From positions 1 through 64,000 of the forward strand of contig CALBSO010000157.1 of NCBI GenBank assembly GCA_937968015.1: DNA of 64,000 bases. The letters run 5' to 3'. The notes under the pieces are model-generated. The model had not been told where the DNA came from. It was given only the letters and a program-made list of their open reading frames with translations, and searched no databases. Numbering within the stretch: the stretch's first letter is position 1; each line of letters begins with the position of its first letter. Origin of the DNA: an uncultured Thermomicrobia bacterium (GTDB lineage: Bacteria; Chloroflexota; Chloroflexia; Thermomicrobiales; JALYUS01). Made by a program: the position numbers and the translations under genes. Below, piece by piece: positions 15,449 to 24,284 of the stretch.

Positions 15449-17011
15449 CGTTACTGCCTCTTGGCGTTTGACGCCCAGCATGTAGTAACCCAACTCCTCC
15501 TCGGTTACGGATGGCACATCGGTAATGAGAGCGACGATTTCGCCGTTATACATCACCGCGAGGCGGTCGGAAAGCGCCATCACCTCGCCGAGGTCCGCCG
15601 AGACGAGAATGACCGCCGTGCCCGCATCCCGCGCCGCGACCAGTTGCCGGTGGACGAGTTCGGTCGCGCCGATATCAATGCCGCGCGTCGGCTGCGCGGC
15701 GAGCAGCACGTTTGGATGCGCCGAGAGTTCCCGCGCGACAACCAATTTCTGCATATTGCCACCGGAGAGGCTGCGGGCAGTCATCTTCGCGTCCGGGGTG
15801 CGCACGTCGAAATCCGCAATCGCCCGCCGCGCATTCTCCGCCTCCGCGCGGAAGTTCAGGAAGCCGCCACGCGAGTACGGCGCGCGGTAGTAGCGGTCAA
15901 TGATGAGATTTTCCTCGATGCTCGCATCCGCCGCCAGGCCGAGTTCGAGCCGGTCTTCAGGGATATGTGAAACGCCCGCCTCCCGCGTTCCCCGCGCGCC
16001 GAGGCCGGTGACATTCTTGCCGTTGACAGCGATCTTCCCGGCGGCCGGGAGTGTGAGGCCAGCGAGCACTTCGATCAGTTCCGTCTGCCCATTCCCCTCG
16101 ACGCCCGCAATGCCGAGGATCTCGCCGGAGTAGGCCGCGAGCGACACGTCCGCCAGGGCACGCTTGCCGTCCGGCGTGACGTAGTTGAGGTTCGTCGCCT
16201 CCAGGACGAGCGGCCCGCGCGCCGCCGCTCCCTTGCGCGTGCGATCCAGCACCTCACGCCCGACCATCATCCGTGCAATCTCCTCGCGGGTGACATCGGC
16301 AGTGCGTACCGTGCCGACGACTTTGCCACGCCGCATGACAGTGACGTTGTCGGAAATTTCCTTCACCTCGCGCAGTTTGTGCGTGATGAAGATGACCGTC
16401 TTGCCTTGCGCGACGAGCGAGCGGACGGCGCGGAAGAGATCGTTCGTCTCCTGCGGCGTCAGCACGGCAGTCGGCTCGTCGAGGATGAGAATTTCCGCGC
16501 CCCGATAGAGTGTCTTGAGGATTTCGACGCGCTGCCGCTCCCCGACCGGGATGACATCCACGCGCGCCTGTGGGTCCACATGCAGGCCGTATTGGTCGCT
16601 CAATGTCCGCGCGATACGCACGGCATCATCCTCAGCGATGACGCCGCGCTTCGTCGGCTCCCGTCCGAGGATGATGTTCTCCGCGATCGTGAGCGAGGGG
16701 ATAAGCATGAAGTGTTGATGCACCATGCCGATGCCGTGCCGGATCGCCGCGTCCGGGTTGGGGATCGTCGTTGGCTGGCCGTCGAGCAAAATCTGCCCGC
16801 TGTCCGGCTGCTCCAACCCGTAGAGCGCTTTCATCAGCGTCGTCTTGCCCGCACCATTCTCCCCGACGAGCGCGTGAATCTCGCCCTTCAGGACGCGAAA
16901 ATCCACATGATCGTTCGCCAGCACCCCGTTCGGGTACCGCTTCGTGATCCCGCGCGCCTCCAAAACGAAGGACTGAGGACTGAGGACTGAGGACTGAGGA
17001 CTGAGGGACAT
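15437..17011 (-). CDS. Nucleoside-type ABC importer ATPase, double domain
   Basis: Cytosolic energy subunit, 524 aa, with two ABC domains like NupO/RbsA. Domain 1: Walker A GENGAGKTT at residues 50-58, signature VGERQRVEI, Walker B ILILDEPTAVLT. Domain 2: degenerate Walker A (GVEGNGQTEL), signature LSGGNMQKL. The first 16 codons (SLSPQSSVLSPQS) are encoded by the GAGGACTGA repeat block and the last codons (VTSNE plus stop) by GTAACGAGTAACGAGTAA, so both ends of the protein are made of spacer repeat. Homology begins at FVLEARGITKRYPNG; no better start codon lies there. Confidence 0.92.
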   Translation of the reverse strand: MSLSPQSSVLSPQSFVLEARGITKRYPNGVLANDHVDFRVLKGEIHALVGENGAGKTTLMKALYGLEQPDSGQILLDGQPTTIPNPDAAIRHGIGMVHQHFMLIPSLTIAENIILGREPTKRGVIAEDDAVRIARTLSDQYGLHVDPQARVDVIPVGERQRVEILKTLYRGAEILILDEPTAVLTPQETNDLFRAVRSLVAQGKTVIFITHKLREVKEISDNVTVMRRGKVVGTVRTADVTREEIARMMVGREVLDRTRKGAAARGPLVLEATNLNYVTPDGKRALADVSLAAYSGEILGIAGVEGNGQTELIEVLAGLTLPAAGKIAVNGKNVTGLGARGTREAGVSHIPEDRLELGLAADASIEENLIIDRYYRAPYSRGGFLNFRAEAENARRAIADFDVRTPDAKMTARSLSGGNMQKLVVARELSAHPNVLLAAQPTRGIDIGATELVHRQLVAARDAGTAVILVSADLGEVMALSDRLAVMYNGEIVALITDVPSVTEEELGYYMLGVKRQEAVTSNE

Positions 17012-17127
17012 TGGGCCATGCCTTCACGTCGTCATCGGCCAGAAAACGCGACAGGCTGAGTGGTGAAGACGAAGGACGGAGCAGGGTAATTCCCCCGCTC
17101 AGTCCTCAGTCCTCAGCCCTCAGTCCT
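16974..17127. repeat. GAGGACTGA repeat block, inverted pair
   Basis: Direct units AGGACTGAGGACTGAGGACT lie at 16974-17009 and their inverse (CAGTCCTCAGTCCTCAG) at 17101-17127, on the two sides of the ATPase-BMP junction. The first arm is read as the N-terminus of the ATPase; the second arm abuts the stop codon of the BMP lipoprotein gene. Confidence 0.8.
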
Positions 17128-18518
17128 TACTTGATTGCCGTATCCACCTTGAGCGTGCCACCGGCAATGGCCTTGGCCTTCGCGGCGACTTTGTCGCGGA
17201 TGTCCTGCGGGACGAGTTTCTTGTAGTTCTCGTTATCTGCCAGTTCGACGCCGCCATCGCTGAGGCCGACCGCCTCCGCCGCGCCATACTTCAGTTGATC
17301 CAGACCGGTGAGCCGCAAGGCACGGAAGAGGGCATTATCCACACGCTTCTGCATCGAGGTGACGATCCACTGTGCTTGATCGGGCTTGGAATCCTTGAGG
17401 ATCGTGTACTGATCCGAGTCCACACCGATCGTGAATCGCTTCGCTTGCCCGCCAGCATCGAGGAGGCCGAGGCCGGATGACCCCGCGACATTGAAGGCGA
17501 TGCCCGCGCCCTGGCTATACATCGCGAGCGTCAGTTCCTTGCCCTTCGCCGGATCAGAGAAAGGATTTTGTCCCGAGACATACGAGACGAGAATATCGGC
17601 GTCCTTCAGCCCGCCGTCCTTCGCGCCTTGCTTCCAGCCCGCGAGGAAGTCGTTGATGACGGGGATATTATCGCCCCCAAGGAAGCCAATCTTCTTGCCG
17701 CCACCCGTCCCCTTCAAGACATTTGCATCGCTGCTCTGGACGAGCAGCGCCGCCATGAACCCGGCGAGATAGGACCCCTCATTCTGCTTGAACACCACGG
17801 AGTAGACGTTCTTGAATCCCTTCGTGTAGTCCACCGTATCATCGAAGAAGACGAATTGCTTGGTCGTCGCCTTCGCGGCGGTTTCGCTGATGTACTGCTC
17901 CATATTGAAGGTGCCGCAGATAATGACATCGTAGTTCTGGCTGGCGGCGTCCGCGAGGCCCGGCCCCCACTTGTTCTGGTCGTAGCCGAGTTCGATCGTC
18001 TTGACGGTCATGCCGAGTTCGGCTTTCGCCCGGTCCATGCCGCGCTGCCCGGAATCGAAGAAGGATTTGTCTCCCAGGTTGCCATTAATGACGTAGGCAA
18101 CATTCAATTTCTTGCCCGTATACGGCCCGGTCGCGACCGCGCTCCCGACGGTGGTTGCCGCCGCGTTGACGGTGGGGGCCGCACTTGTCGCCGCACCGGT
18201 GACGGTCGTCGCGATGCTGTTGACGGTCGTTGCGTTTGCGGTTGCCACGGCCGCAACGGTGGGAGCGGCGCCCGTTGCGGCGCCCGTCACGGTCGTCGCG
18301 GCGGCATTGATCGTCGGAGCCGCGCTCGTCGCCGCGGCGCTCACACTCGGAGCGGCGCCGGTCGCCGCGCTACTCGCACTCGTCGCGAGGGCCTTCGGCG
18401 TATCGGTCGCGCTCGTGCCGCCGCACGCGGCGAGGATGGCCGCGCTCGCCGTGGCGGCGAATCCGCCCAGAACCGCGCGGCGAGAGAGATGCGTCGTTGC
18501 TGCTCGTGTGGTATGCAT
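17127..18518 (-). CDS. BMP-family nucleoside-binding lipoprotein
   Basis: Substrate-binding protein of the importer, 463 aa from the ATG at 18518 (GGAAGGGG upstream). The TAT signal SRRAVLGG is near residue 12 and the lipobox LAAC near 32. A linker of about 90 residues built from repeating TVTGAATSAAPTVNAAA-like units ties the anchor to the BMP domain, which starts KKLNVAYVINGNLGDKSFFD and includes GKKIGFLGGDNIPVINDFLAGW. The BMP/PnrA fold binds nucleosides. First gene of the importer operon. Confidence 0.92.
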   Translation of the reverse strand: MHTTRAATTHLSRRAVLGGFAATASAAILAACGGTSATDTPKALATSASSAATGAAPSVSAAATSAAPTINAAATTVTGAATGAAPTVAAVATANATTVNSIATTVTGAATSAAPTVNAAATTVGSAVATGPYTGKKLNVAYVINGNLGDKSFFDSGQRGMDRAKAELGMTVKTIELGYDQNKWGPGLADAASQNYDVIICGTFNMEQYISETAAKATTKQFVFFDDTVDYTKGFKNVYSVVFKQNEGSYLAGFMAALLVQSSDANVLKGTGGGKKIGFLGGDNIPVINDFLAGWKQGAKDGGLKDADILVSYVSGQNPFSDPAKGKELTLAMYSQGAGIAFNVAGSSGLGLLDAGGQAKRFTIGVDSDQYTILKDSKPDQAQWIVTSMQKRVDNALFRALRLTGLDQLKYGAAEAVGLSDGGVELADNENYKKLVPQDIRDKVAAKAKAIAGGTLKVDTAIK

Positions 18519-18791
18519 CGTGCCCCTTCCTTCCATTGCTACAGCCAAGAAACACGGACCAACTACGCGCGAACAGAGATCGTTTCCCCTGCGGCTTACT
18601 CCCTCTCCTCCCGATAGAACGGCATCACTCAGACGGCCGTCTTCCTCATCCCGCTCGCGATCATGCGTTCAGTTGTCGTGCAAGGGAGAGTCTCCATCAT
18701 GCGGGAGGATAGTGCATGATGGGAAGGACTGCAAGCACGAGAACGGAGTGCGCCGCCCGCGCGACGGCAATTTTCGCCCTGCGACTGGTGA

Positions 18792-19223
18792 TCAGCGAAA
18801 TAGTGTCACCAAGATGACCCCCGTGACGACGCAAACCGCGCCGAGCGCCATGCGAAGGCTGACTTCTTCATGCCCGCGCAGGAAGAGGCGGACGAGGAAG
18901 ACGGTGACGAGCGGATAGGTGGCACTGATCGGCGCGACCACCACTACCGGCAGGAGCGAGAGGGCGAGCACATTTGCGCCGTAGCCGAGGATGGCGGAGA
19001 GGCCGGAGAAGAGGATAAAGAGCAGGGCGCGACGCTCCGGCTTCCACCCATCACCCTGGGCGCGATAGGCGCGGACGGCGAATGGCGCGAGGACGACGAC
19101 ACCCGACGTCAAGGCGATAACGATGGCGCGCAGGGGCGAGCCGTAATGCGCCAGCCCCCTGCGGGTGAGCACGGCGTTGATGCCATAGGCGGCGGCAGCC
19201 CCAAAGGCGATCAGGTAGCCCAT
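18792..19223 (-). CDS. Half-size EamA transporter, second subunit
   Basis: A 143 aa membrane protein with about five helices, one EamA (drug/metabolite transporter) unit, starting MGYLIAFGAAAAYGINAVL with GGAG upstream. It lies 23 bp after the stop of another EamA half of the same size. Normal EamA transporters are about 300 aa with two such units; here two separate genes probably make a heterodimer. A frameshifted single gene is possible but each half has its own start and ribosome site. Confidence 0.82.
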   Translation of the reverse strand: MGYLIAFGAAAAYGINAVLTRRGLAHYGSPLRAIVIALTSGVVVLAPFAVRAYRAQGDGWKPERRALLFILFSGLSAILGYGANVLALSLLPVVVVAPISATYPLVTVFLVRLFLRGHEEVSLRMALGAVCVVTGVILVTLFR

Positions 19224-19246
19224 CCGCTCCGACTGCCGCGGATGGC

Positions 19247-19666
19247 TCAACTCGTCACCACCAGCACGACGCCCCCCACAATCAGTGCGACGCCGAGCAG
19301 TTGCAGCGGATGGATCGTTTCGCCGGTGAAGAGCACCGCGAGGAAGATCGAAATGAGCGGCGAGCAGGCGAAGAGCGAGACGGCCCGCGTCGCGCCGAGC
19401 CGCTTCGTCGCGTTGTAGTTGCATTGCCGCCCGACGAGGAAGTTGATCACGCCGACCATCGCGAACCACGCGAACCCGGCGCGCGGATAATGGGCCAGAC
19501 CCCCCGGATCAATGATGAAGATGAGGATGAGGCAGCCGACGAGGCCCGCGCAGAGCGAGAGACAGGTACCGAGCGCGGGCGGAATCTGCCGTAAGCCCTG
19601 CCGGGCCAGCACCGCGTCCGTCCCCCAGCCGAGCGACGCCATCGTCGCGGCCAGTATGCCGAGCAT
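19247..19666 (-). CDS. Half-size EamA transporter, first subunit
   Basis: A 139 aa membrane protein with about five helices, starting MLGILAATMASLGWGTDAVL and ending LLGVALIVGGVVLVVTS, the classic end of an EamA repeat. It contains GATRAVSLFACSPLISIFL, the most conserved part of the unit. Together with the downstream gene it forms a split EamA transporter of unknown substrate. It is divergent from the copper operon. Confidence 0.82.
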   Translation of the reverse strand: MLGILAATMASLGWGTDAVLARQGLRQIPPALGTCLSLCAGLVGCLILIFIIDPGGLAHYPRAGFAWFAMVGVINFLVGRQCNYNATKRLGATRAVSLFACSPLISIFLAVLFTGETIHPLQLLGVALIVGGVVLVVTS

Positions 19667-19777
19667 CCTTCGTCTCCATCACGTAATCAGCGCTGACGCG
19701 TTCTCCGGCGACAAGCGTACCCGCCATCCCGTGCCTGTCAAGGCGAACGACGGACATCCGGGTATCGGATCGCCCCC

Positions 19778-19831
19778 TTGACAGATACCCGGGGCGGGTA
19801 TACACTCTCCCATAGATACCCCCACGGGGTA
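19778..19831 (+). promoter_or_regulatory. csoR-copA promoter with two CsoR operator boxes
   Basis: TTGACA at 19778-19783 and TACACT at 19801-19806 are 17 bp apart. The spacer holds ATACCCGGGGCGGGTAT (19785-19801), and a second box TACCCCCACGGGGTA lies at 19817-19831, just before the csoR ribosome site. Both are GTATACCCC-type dyads as recognised by Cu(I) sensor CsoR. CsoR bound here would block polymerase; copper would release it. Confidence 0.85.
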
Positions 19832-19852
19832 CTAGGCGAAGGAGCGGACGCG

Positions 19853-20152
19853 ATGAGCATGACCAGGACGACGCACGATTATCACTATCAGCAGGAGACC
19901 GAGGCGCTGCTCGTGCGCCTTCGCCGGATGGAAGGCCAGGTCCGGGGTGTGCAAAAGATGATCGAAGAGGGTCGCTACTGCGTTGATATCGTCACGCAGT
20001 TGCAGGCGATCTCCGCCGCGGCAGACAAGGTCGCCCAGCAAGTGCTCGAAGGGCACATCCGCGGCTGTGTGACGGATGCGATCAAGGAGCAGCGCGGCGA
20101 TGAGGCGATCACCGAACTGATGACCGTCCTCAGCAAAGCGATCCGCGGTTAA
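19853..20152 (+). CDS. csoR: Copper-sensing repressor CsoR
   Basis: A 99 aa all-helical repressor of the CsoR/RcnR family (DUF156). The Cu(I) ligand set Cys-His-Cys is present: C43 in GRYCVDIV and H68/C72 in GHIRGCV. The helix LLVRLRRMEGQVRGVQKMIEEG carries the DNA-contact Arg and Glu. The ATG at 19853 follows AAGGAG. It sits 27 bp before copA and represses its own operon and, from the operators at 24222-24270, probably the permease too. Confidence 0.95.
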   Translation: MSMTRTTHDYHYQQETEALLVRLRRMEGQVRGVQKMIEEGRYCVDIVTQLQAISAAADKVAQQVLEGHIRGCVTDAIKEQRGDEAITELMTVLSKAIRG

Positions 20153-20179
20153 CTCCCCGATCAGGAAGGAAGACGGCCA

Positions 20180-23032
20180 GTGGCCACGATACACCTCCCC
20201 GAAGTTGCGGAATCCCCGCCGCTTGCAGCAGCAACGACAGAGACCGCCGAACTGACGGTCTCCGGGATGACCTGCGCCTCCTGCGTGATGCGCGTGGAGA
20301 AGAAACTCAAGAACGTGCCGGGGGTCGCGGACGCGGCGGTGAATCTCGCCACCGAGCGCGCGATCGTCACCTACGACCCCAGTCAGACTGATCCCGACGC
20401 ACTCGTGAAGAGTGTCGAGGCGGCCGGGTATGGCGCGACGTTGCACGCGCGAGACGAACCGCTCGCGGCGAACCTCGCGATTACGGGCATGACCTGTGCC
20501 TCCTGCGTCCGGCGGGTCGAGCGGGCGCTCGCAAAAATTCCCGGCGTCGAAGGGGCGAGCGTCAACCTCGCCACCGAGCGCGCCAGTGTGACGCTCGGCG
20601 GGCAGGCGACGATCAATGATTTGCTCACGGCGGTCGAGAACGCCGGCTATCACGCTACGCCACTCATCGAGGCGGAAGAGGAACACGCAGACGCCGAATT
20701 GGTCGAAGAGCAACGCCGTCGGCACGACATGCGTATCCGCTTCGCGAAACTCGCTCTCGGCATCGGGCTGACGATCCCGATCCTCTTTATCGCCATGTTC
20801 CACATGGACATGCGCTACCGGGATTATTGGTTGCTCGCCCTGACGACGCCCGTCTGGCTCGTGGTCGGCTGGGATTTCCACAAGAGCGCGCTGATCAACG
20901 CGCGACATCGTGCGGTCAACATGGACACGCTCGTCTCGGTCGGCGGCTCAATTGCCTTCTTCTACAGCCTCATCGCGACCTTCACCGGGCAGGACACCTT
21001 CTACGACACCGCCGCGATCATCATCACCTTCATCTTTCTCGGCAAGGTGCTCGAGGCGATCGCCAAGGGCCGGGCGGGGAGCGCGATTCGCAAACTGATG
21101 GGCCTCGGGGCGAAAACCGCCCGCGTCGTGCGGGGCGGTGTGGAGCAGGACATTCCGGTCTCTCAGGTGCTGCCCGGCGACGTGCTGATCGTCCGCCCCG
21201 GTGAGAAGATCCCGGTGGACGGTACCGTCCTCGAAGGCGCGTCCACGATTGATGAATCCATGCTCACCGGCGAGAGCCTGCCTGTCGAGAAGAAGCCGGG
21301 CGACGAGGTGATCGGCGCGACGATCAACAAGCAGGGCCTCCTGACGATGCGTGCAACCCGCGTCGGCAAGCAGACACAACTCGCGCGGATCATTAAACTG
21401 GTGGACGCGGCGCAGACCGCCAAAGCGCCGATCCAGCAACTCGCCGACAGAATCTCCGGTATCTTCGTGCCGACGATCTTCGGTATTGCCGCGCTCACCT
21501 TCGTCGGGTGGCTGATTGCGGGGCGATTGCCGATCGCGGCGATGGTCGCGGCGATCGCGGTAATTGTCATCGCCTGCCCATGCGCGCTCGGCCTGGCAAC
21601 GCCCGCCGCGATCATGGTCGGCAGTGGCCGGGGCGCGGAGCAGGGTATCCTCCTCAGAGGCGGCGAGAGCCTGCAACGCGTGCGGGAAGTGAACACGGTC
21701 GTCCTCGACAAGACGGGCACGGTGACGCGCGGCGAGCCGGAAGTGACTGACATCGTCCCGACGAATGGCTGGTCAGAGGACGATCTGCTACGCCTCGTCG
21801 CCATCGTCGAGAAGGGGTCTGAACATCCTCTCGCGCAGGCAATCGTCCACCATGCCGAGGAACGGGCCTTTGATCTTCCCGGCAATGCGAAAAACTTCGA
21901 GGCGCTCGTGGGAGGTGTGCAGGGCACCGTCGGCGCGCGGACCATCGTGGTCGGCAATGCGCGCCTCTTTGCCGAGGCGGGTATTGATACCACGGGCATC
22001 CGGGCAGAGGTGGAGCGGCTGGAATCCGAGGCGAAGACCGCGATGCTCGCGGCAGTTGATGGGGAATTGGCCGGTGTGATCGCCGTCGCCGATACAATCA
22101 AGCCGACATCCATCGAGGCAGTCCGCACCCTCCACCGTCTCGGCATCCAGGTCATCATGCTCACCGGCGACAATACGCGCACGGCGGAGACGATCGGCCG
22201 GGAGGTCGGTATTGATAACGTCATCGCGGAAGTCCGGCCCAGCGATAAAATCGCCGAAGTGAAGCGGCTGCAGGACGCGGGCAGGGTCGTCGCGATGGTG
22301 GGTGATGGCATCAATGACGCACCGGCCCTCGCCCAGGCGGATGCGGGGATCGCGATGGGCACGGGGACGGATGTCGCGATGGCGGCGGGGGACATCACGC
22401 TCGTGAAGGGTGACCTGCGTGGCATCGCGGAGGCGATGGACCTCTCGCGGCGCACGATGCGCACGATCCGCCAGAACCTTGGCTGGGCGTTTGGGTACAA
22501 CATCATCCTCATCCCCCTCGCCGTCTTCGGCAAACTCAACCCGATCTTCGCCGCCGTGGCGATGGCGCTTTCGTCGGTCACGGTCCTCTCCAACTCCTTG
22601 CGCCTGCGCGGGACACGGTCGAGCCAGTTCATGGCGGCGGCGGTGCTCCTCGTCGCGTTCACTGCGGTCGGATTCGGGACGTATCGTGGGTTGTCAGGGC
22701 AAGCGGCTCTCTTCGGCGCTGCGTCCTATGCATGGGGGCCGAACGAGGTCCATATGGCGATGGTCGGCCAGCGCACGACCGCCGCGATGCCGGACACGTT
22801 CCGCAATGGCAACAAGACGATTAAGGCGGGCACGACAATCGCCTTCATCAACGACGACAACGACCACGCGCATAATGTGGTGAGCGGGACGCGCGCCGCA
22901 CCGACGCAGGACTTCTCCAGTGGTCTCTTGCAACCCGGCCAGCGCTGGTCCTACACCTTCACCACGCCGGGCGTCTACCACTATTTTTGCAGCCTCCATC
23001 CCGGCATGGATGGGGTGATTACCGTGACGTGA
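20180..23032 (+). CDS. copA: Cu+ P1B-type ATPase with C-terminal cupredoxin domain
   Basis: Copper-exporting ATPase of 950 aa, longer than usual for two-HMA CopA proteins. Two N-terminal HMA domains carry GMTCASC (C32/C35 and C106/C109). The membrane CPC motif is C466-P-C468, TGES lies in the actuator, DKTGT phosphorylation Asp is D510, followed by SEHP, MLTGDN and GDGINDAPAL. After the usual last helix an extra hydrophobic segment (about 815-838) is followed by a plastocyanin-like domain with type-1 copper ligands H898, C937, H940, M943 (AHNV; C-x2-H-x2-M). The extra helix would place this domain outside the cell. The GTG start follows AGGAAGGA. Confidence 0.95.
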   Translation: MATIHLPEVAESPPLAAATTETAELTVSGMTCASCVMRVEKKLKNVPGVADAAVNLATERAIVTYDPSQTDPDALVKSVEAAGYGATLHARDEPLAANLAITGMTCASCVRRVERALAKIPGVEGASVNLATERASVTLGGQATINDLLTAVENAGYHATPLIEAEEEHADAELVEEQRRRHDMRIRFAKLALGIGLTIPILFIAMFHMDMRYRDYWLLALTTPVWLVVGWDFHKSALINARHRAVNMDTLVSVGGSIAFFYSLIATFTGQDTFYDTAAIIITFIFLGKVLEAIAKGRAGSAIRKLMGLGAKTARVVRGGVEQDIPVSQVLPGDVLIVRPGEKIPVDGTVLEGASTIDESMLTGESLPVEKKPGDEVIGATINKQGLLTMRATRVGKQTQLARIIKLVDAAQTAKAPIQQLADRISGIFVPTIFGIAALTFVGWLIAGRLPIAAMVAAIAVIVIACPCALGLATPAAIMVGSGRGAEQGILLRGGESLQRVREVNTVVLDKTGTVTRGEPEVTDIVPTNGWSEDDLLRLVAIVEKGSEHPLAQAIVHHAEERAFDLPGNAKNFEALVGGVQGTVGARTIVVGNARLFAEAGIDTTGIRAEVERLESEAKTAMLAAVDGELAGVIAVADTIKPTSIEAVRTLHRLGIQVIMLTGDNTRTAETIGREVGIDNVIAEVRPSDKIAEVKRLQDAGRVVAMVGDGINDAPALAQADAGIAMGTGTDVAMAAGDITLVKGDLRGIAEAMDLSRRTMRTIRQNLGWAFGYNIILIPLAVFGKLNPIFAAVAMALSSVTVLSNSLRLRGTRSSQFMAAAVLLVAFTAVGFGTYRGLSGQAALFGAASYAWGPNEVHMAMVGQRTTAAMPDTFRNGNKTIKAGTTIAFINDDNDHAHNVVSGTRAAPTQDFSSGLLQPGQRWSYTFTTPGVYHYFCSLHPGMDGVITVT

Positions 23033-23124
23033 TGCGGCGAGGGCCGCGTGCGTATGCGCAGACGCTGTCGAGGTGACAGCGAATCGTGCCCGATTGTGGG
23101 CAAGTCATGTGGAGGTTTCTCATC

Positions 23125-23334
23125 ATGGTCACGACTACCCTCAAAGCACCGGATATTTCTTGCGAGCATTGCGTCGCGACAGTCAAGAAGACTGCGGGCC
23201 AGTTCTCCGGCGTGCAGTCCGTCGAGGCGGACGCGGACACAAAGATCATCACGCTCACCTACGACCCGGCGCAGGTGGACCTGAAGCAGGTTGAGGAAGC
23301 GCTCGCTGAAGAGGGCTACCCAGTCCAGAAGTAA
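23125..23334 (+). CDS. copZ: Copper chaperone CopZ
   Basis: A 69 aa single HMA domain protein that carries Cu(I) to CopA. The metal site is SCEHC near residue 11, in the position of the usual MTCxxC, so the Met-Thr is replaced by Ile-Ser. The later segment SVEADADTKIITLTYDPAQV is the typical ferredoxin-like fold. The ATG at 23125 follows GGAGG, so the longer frame from 23086 is not needed. Third gene of the csoR operon. Confidence 0.9.
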   Translation: MVTTTLKAPDISCEHCVATVKKTAGQFSGVQSVEADADTKIITLTYDPAQVDLKQVEEALAEEGYPVQK

Positions 23335-23371
23335 CAGCATGCAATCGTGGCTCAAAATCTGGTTTCGATAG

Positions 23372-24220
23372 GTGTCGCCTTCCGGTCGCCGACACGCGTC
23401 TGAGTGGCTCGCGACCCGCGCGGAAGGGGAGGGATTTCCCCTCCTCTTCCTCCATGCCCTCGGAGCGTCGTCCCGCTATTTCGCCAGTCACCTCGACCCC
23501 CTCCCCGCGACGTATCATTGTGTCATGCCAGATTTACTCGGCTTCGGTCGCTCCCCCAAGCCGGATCTTGCGTACACCGTCGAGGATCATCTGTCGGCAG
23601 TGCATCGCACGCTCGATCGGCTCTGCCTCAGCGAGCAGCCGATCATCTTGATTGGCCACTCGCTCGGCGCGATCCTCGCTGCCGAGTACGCGGCTCGCTT
23701 TCCCGAGCATATCCGTGGCCTTGTGCTCGTGTCGTTACCCTCCTACCAGAGCAAGGAGGAAGCGCAGGCATACATCATCGAGCACGGGGACTGGATGGCC
23801 CGCGCCACGGTCCTTAACGGCGCCGCCGCCCACGGCCTCCATCTCGTCCTCGCGACCTTCCGGCCACTCGTCGCGTTCCTTGCTGGGCAACTGGCGCGTG
23901 GTGTCCCCCAGGAGGTTGCTGAAGATTCGATCCAGCATACCTGGCAGTCATACTCGGGGACGCTCGAGCATTGTGTGCTGTCGCATACGATCATGCCGAC
24001 ACTGGCCGCGCTTCGCGATCTCCCGATCCTTGCCCTCCACGGGGACGCGGACCCGGCCGCGCCCCTCACCGCTGTTCGATCCCTCGCATCCCAGTTTCCC
24101 AATATCACGCTCGAGTCGCTCCCCGGGAAGCATCAGATTTTCTTGACGCAGAACACCGCATGCCTTGTCGCAATTCAATCCTATCTCGCGGCGATGCACC
24201 GTATCGAGCGAGACTCTTGA
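23372..24220 (+). CDS. Alpha/beta hydrolase
   Basis: A 282 aa alpha/beta hydrolase with LLFLHALGASS oxyanion region (near residue 24), nucleophile elbow GHSLGAILAAEYAARFP (Ser near 96), acid in LALHGDADPAAPL and catalytic His in GKHQIFL (near 255). Substrate unknown. It lies between copZ and the copper-regulated permease, 37 bp after copZ, and its stop codon overlaps the next promoter. It may ride on the copper operon by position only. Confidence 0.82.
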   Translation: MSPSGRRHASEWLATRAEGEGFPLLFLHALGASSRYFASHLDPLPATYHCVMPDLLGFGRSPKPDLAYTVEDHLSAVHRTLDRLCLSEQPIILIGHSLGAILAAEYAARFPEHIRGLVLVSLPSYQSKEEAQAYIIEHGDWMARATVLNGAAAHGLHLVLATFRPLVAFLAGQLARGVPQEVAEDSIQHTWQSYSGTLEHCVLSHTIMPTLAALRDLPILALHGDADPAAPLTAVRSLASQFPNITLESLPGKHQIFLTQNTACLVAIQSYLAAMHRIERDS

Positions 24221-24270
24221 CGTATACCCCAGCGGGGTATACGATAGGATCAGATACCTACTGGGGGTAT
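24217..24270 (+). promoter_or_regulatory. Copper-regulated promoter with perfect 21-bp CsoR-type dyad
   Basis: TTGACG at 24217-24222 and TACGAT at 24240-24245 are 17 bp apart. The spacer is a perfect palindrome, GTATACCCC-AGC-GGGGTATAC at 24222-24242. A second, imperfect box ATACC-n7-GGTAT lies at 24254-24270. The layout copies that of the csoR promoter, so the permease gene is very likely in the same CsoR regulon. Confidence 0.85.
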
Positions 24271-24284
24271 GCCGTATTGGAGGC

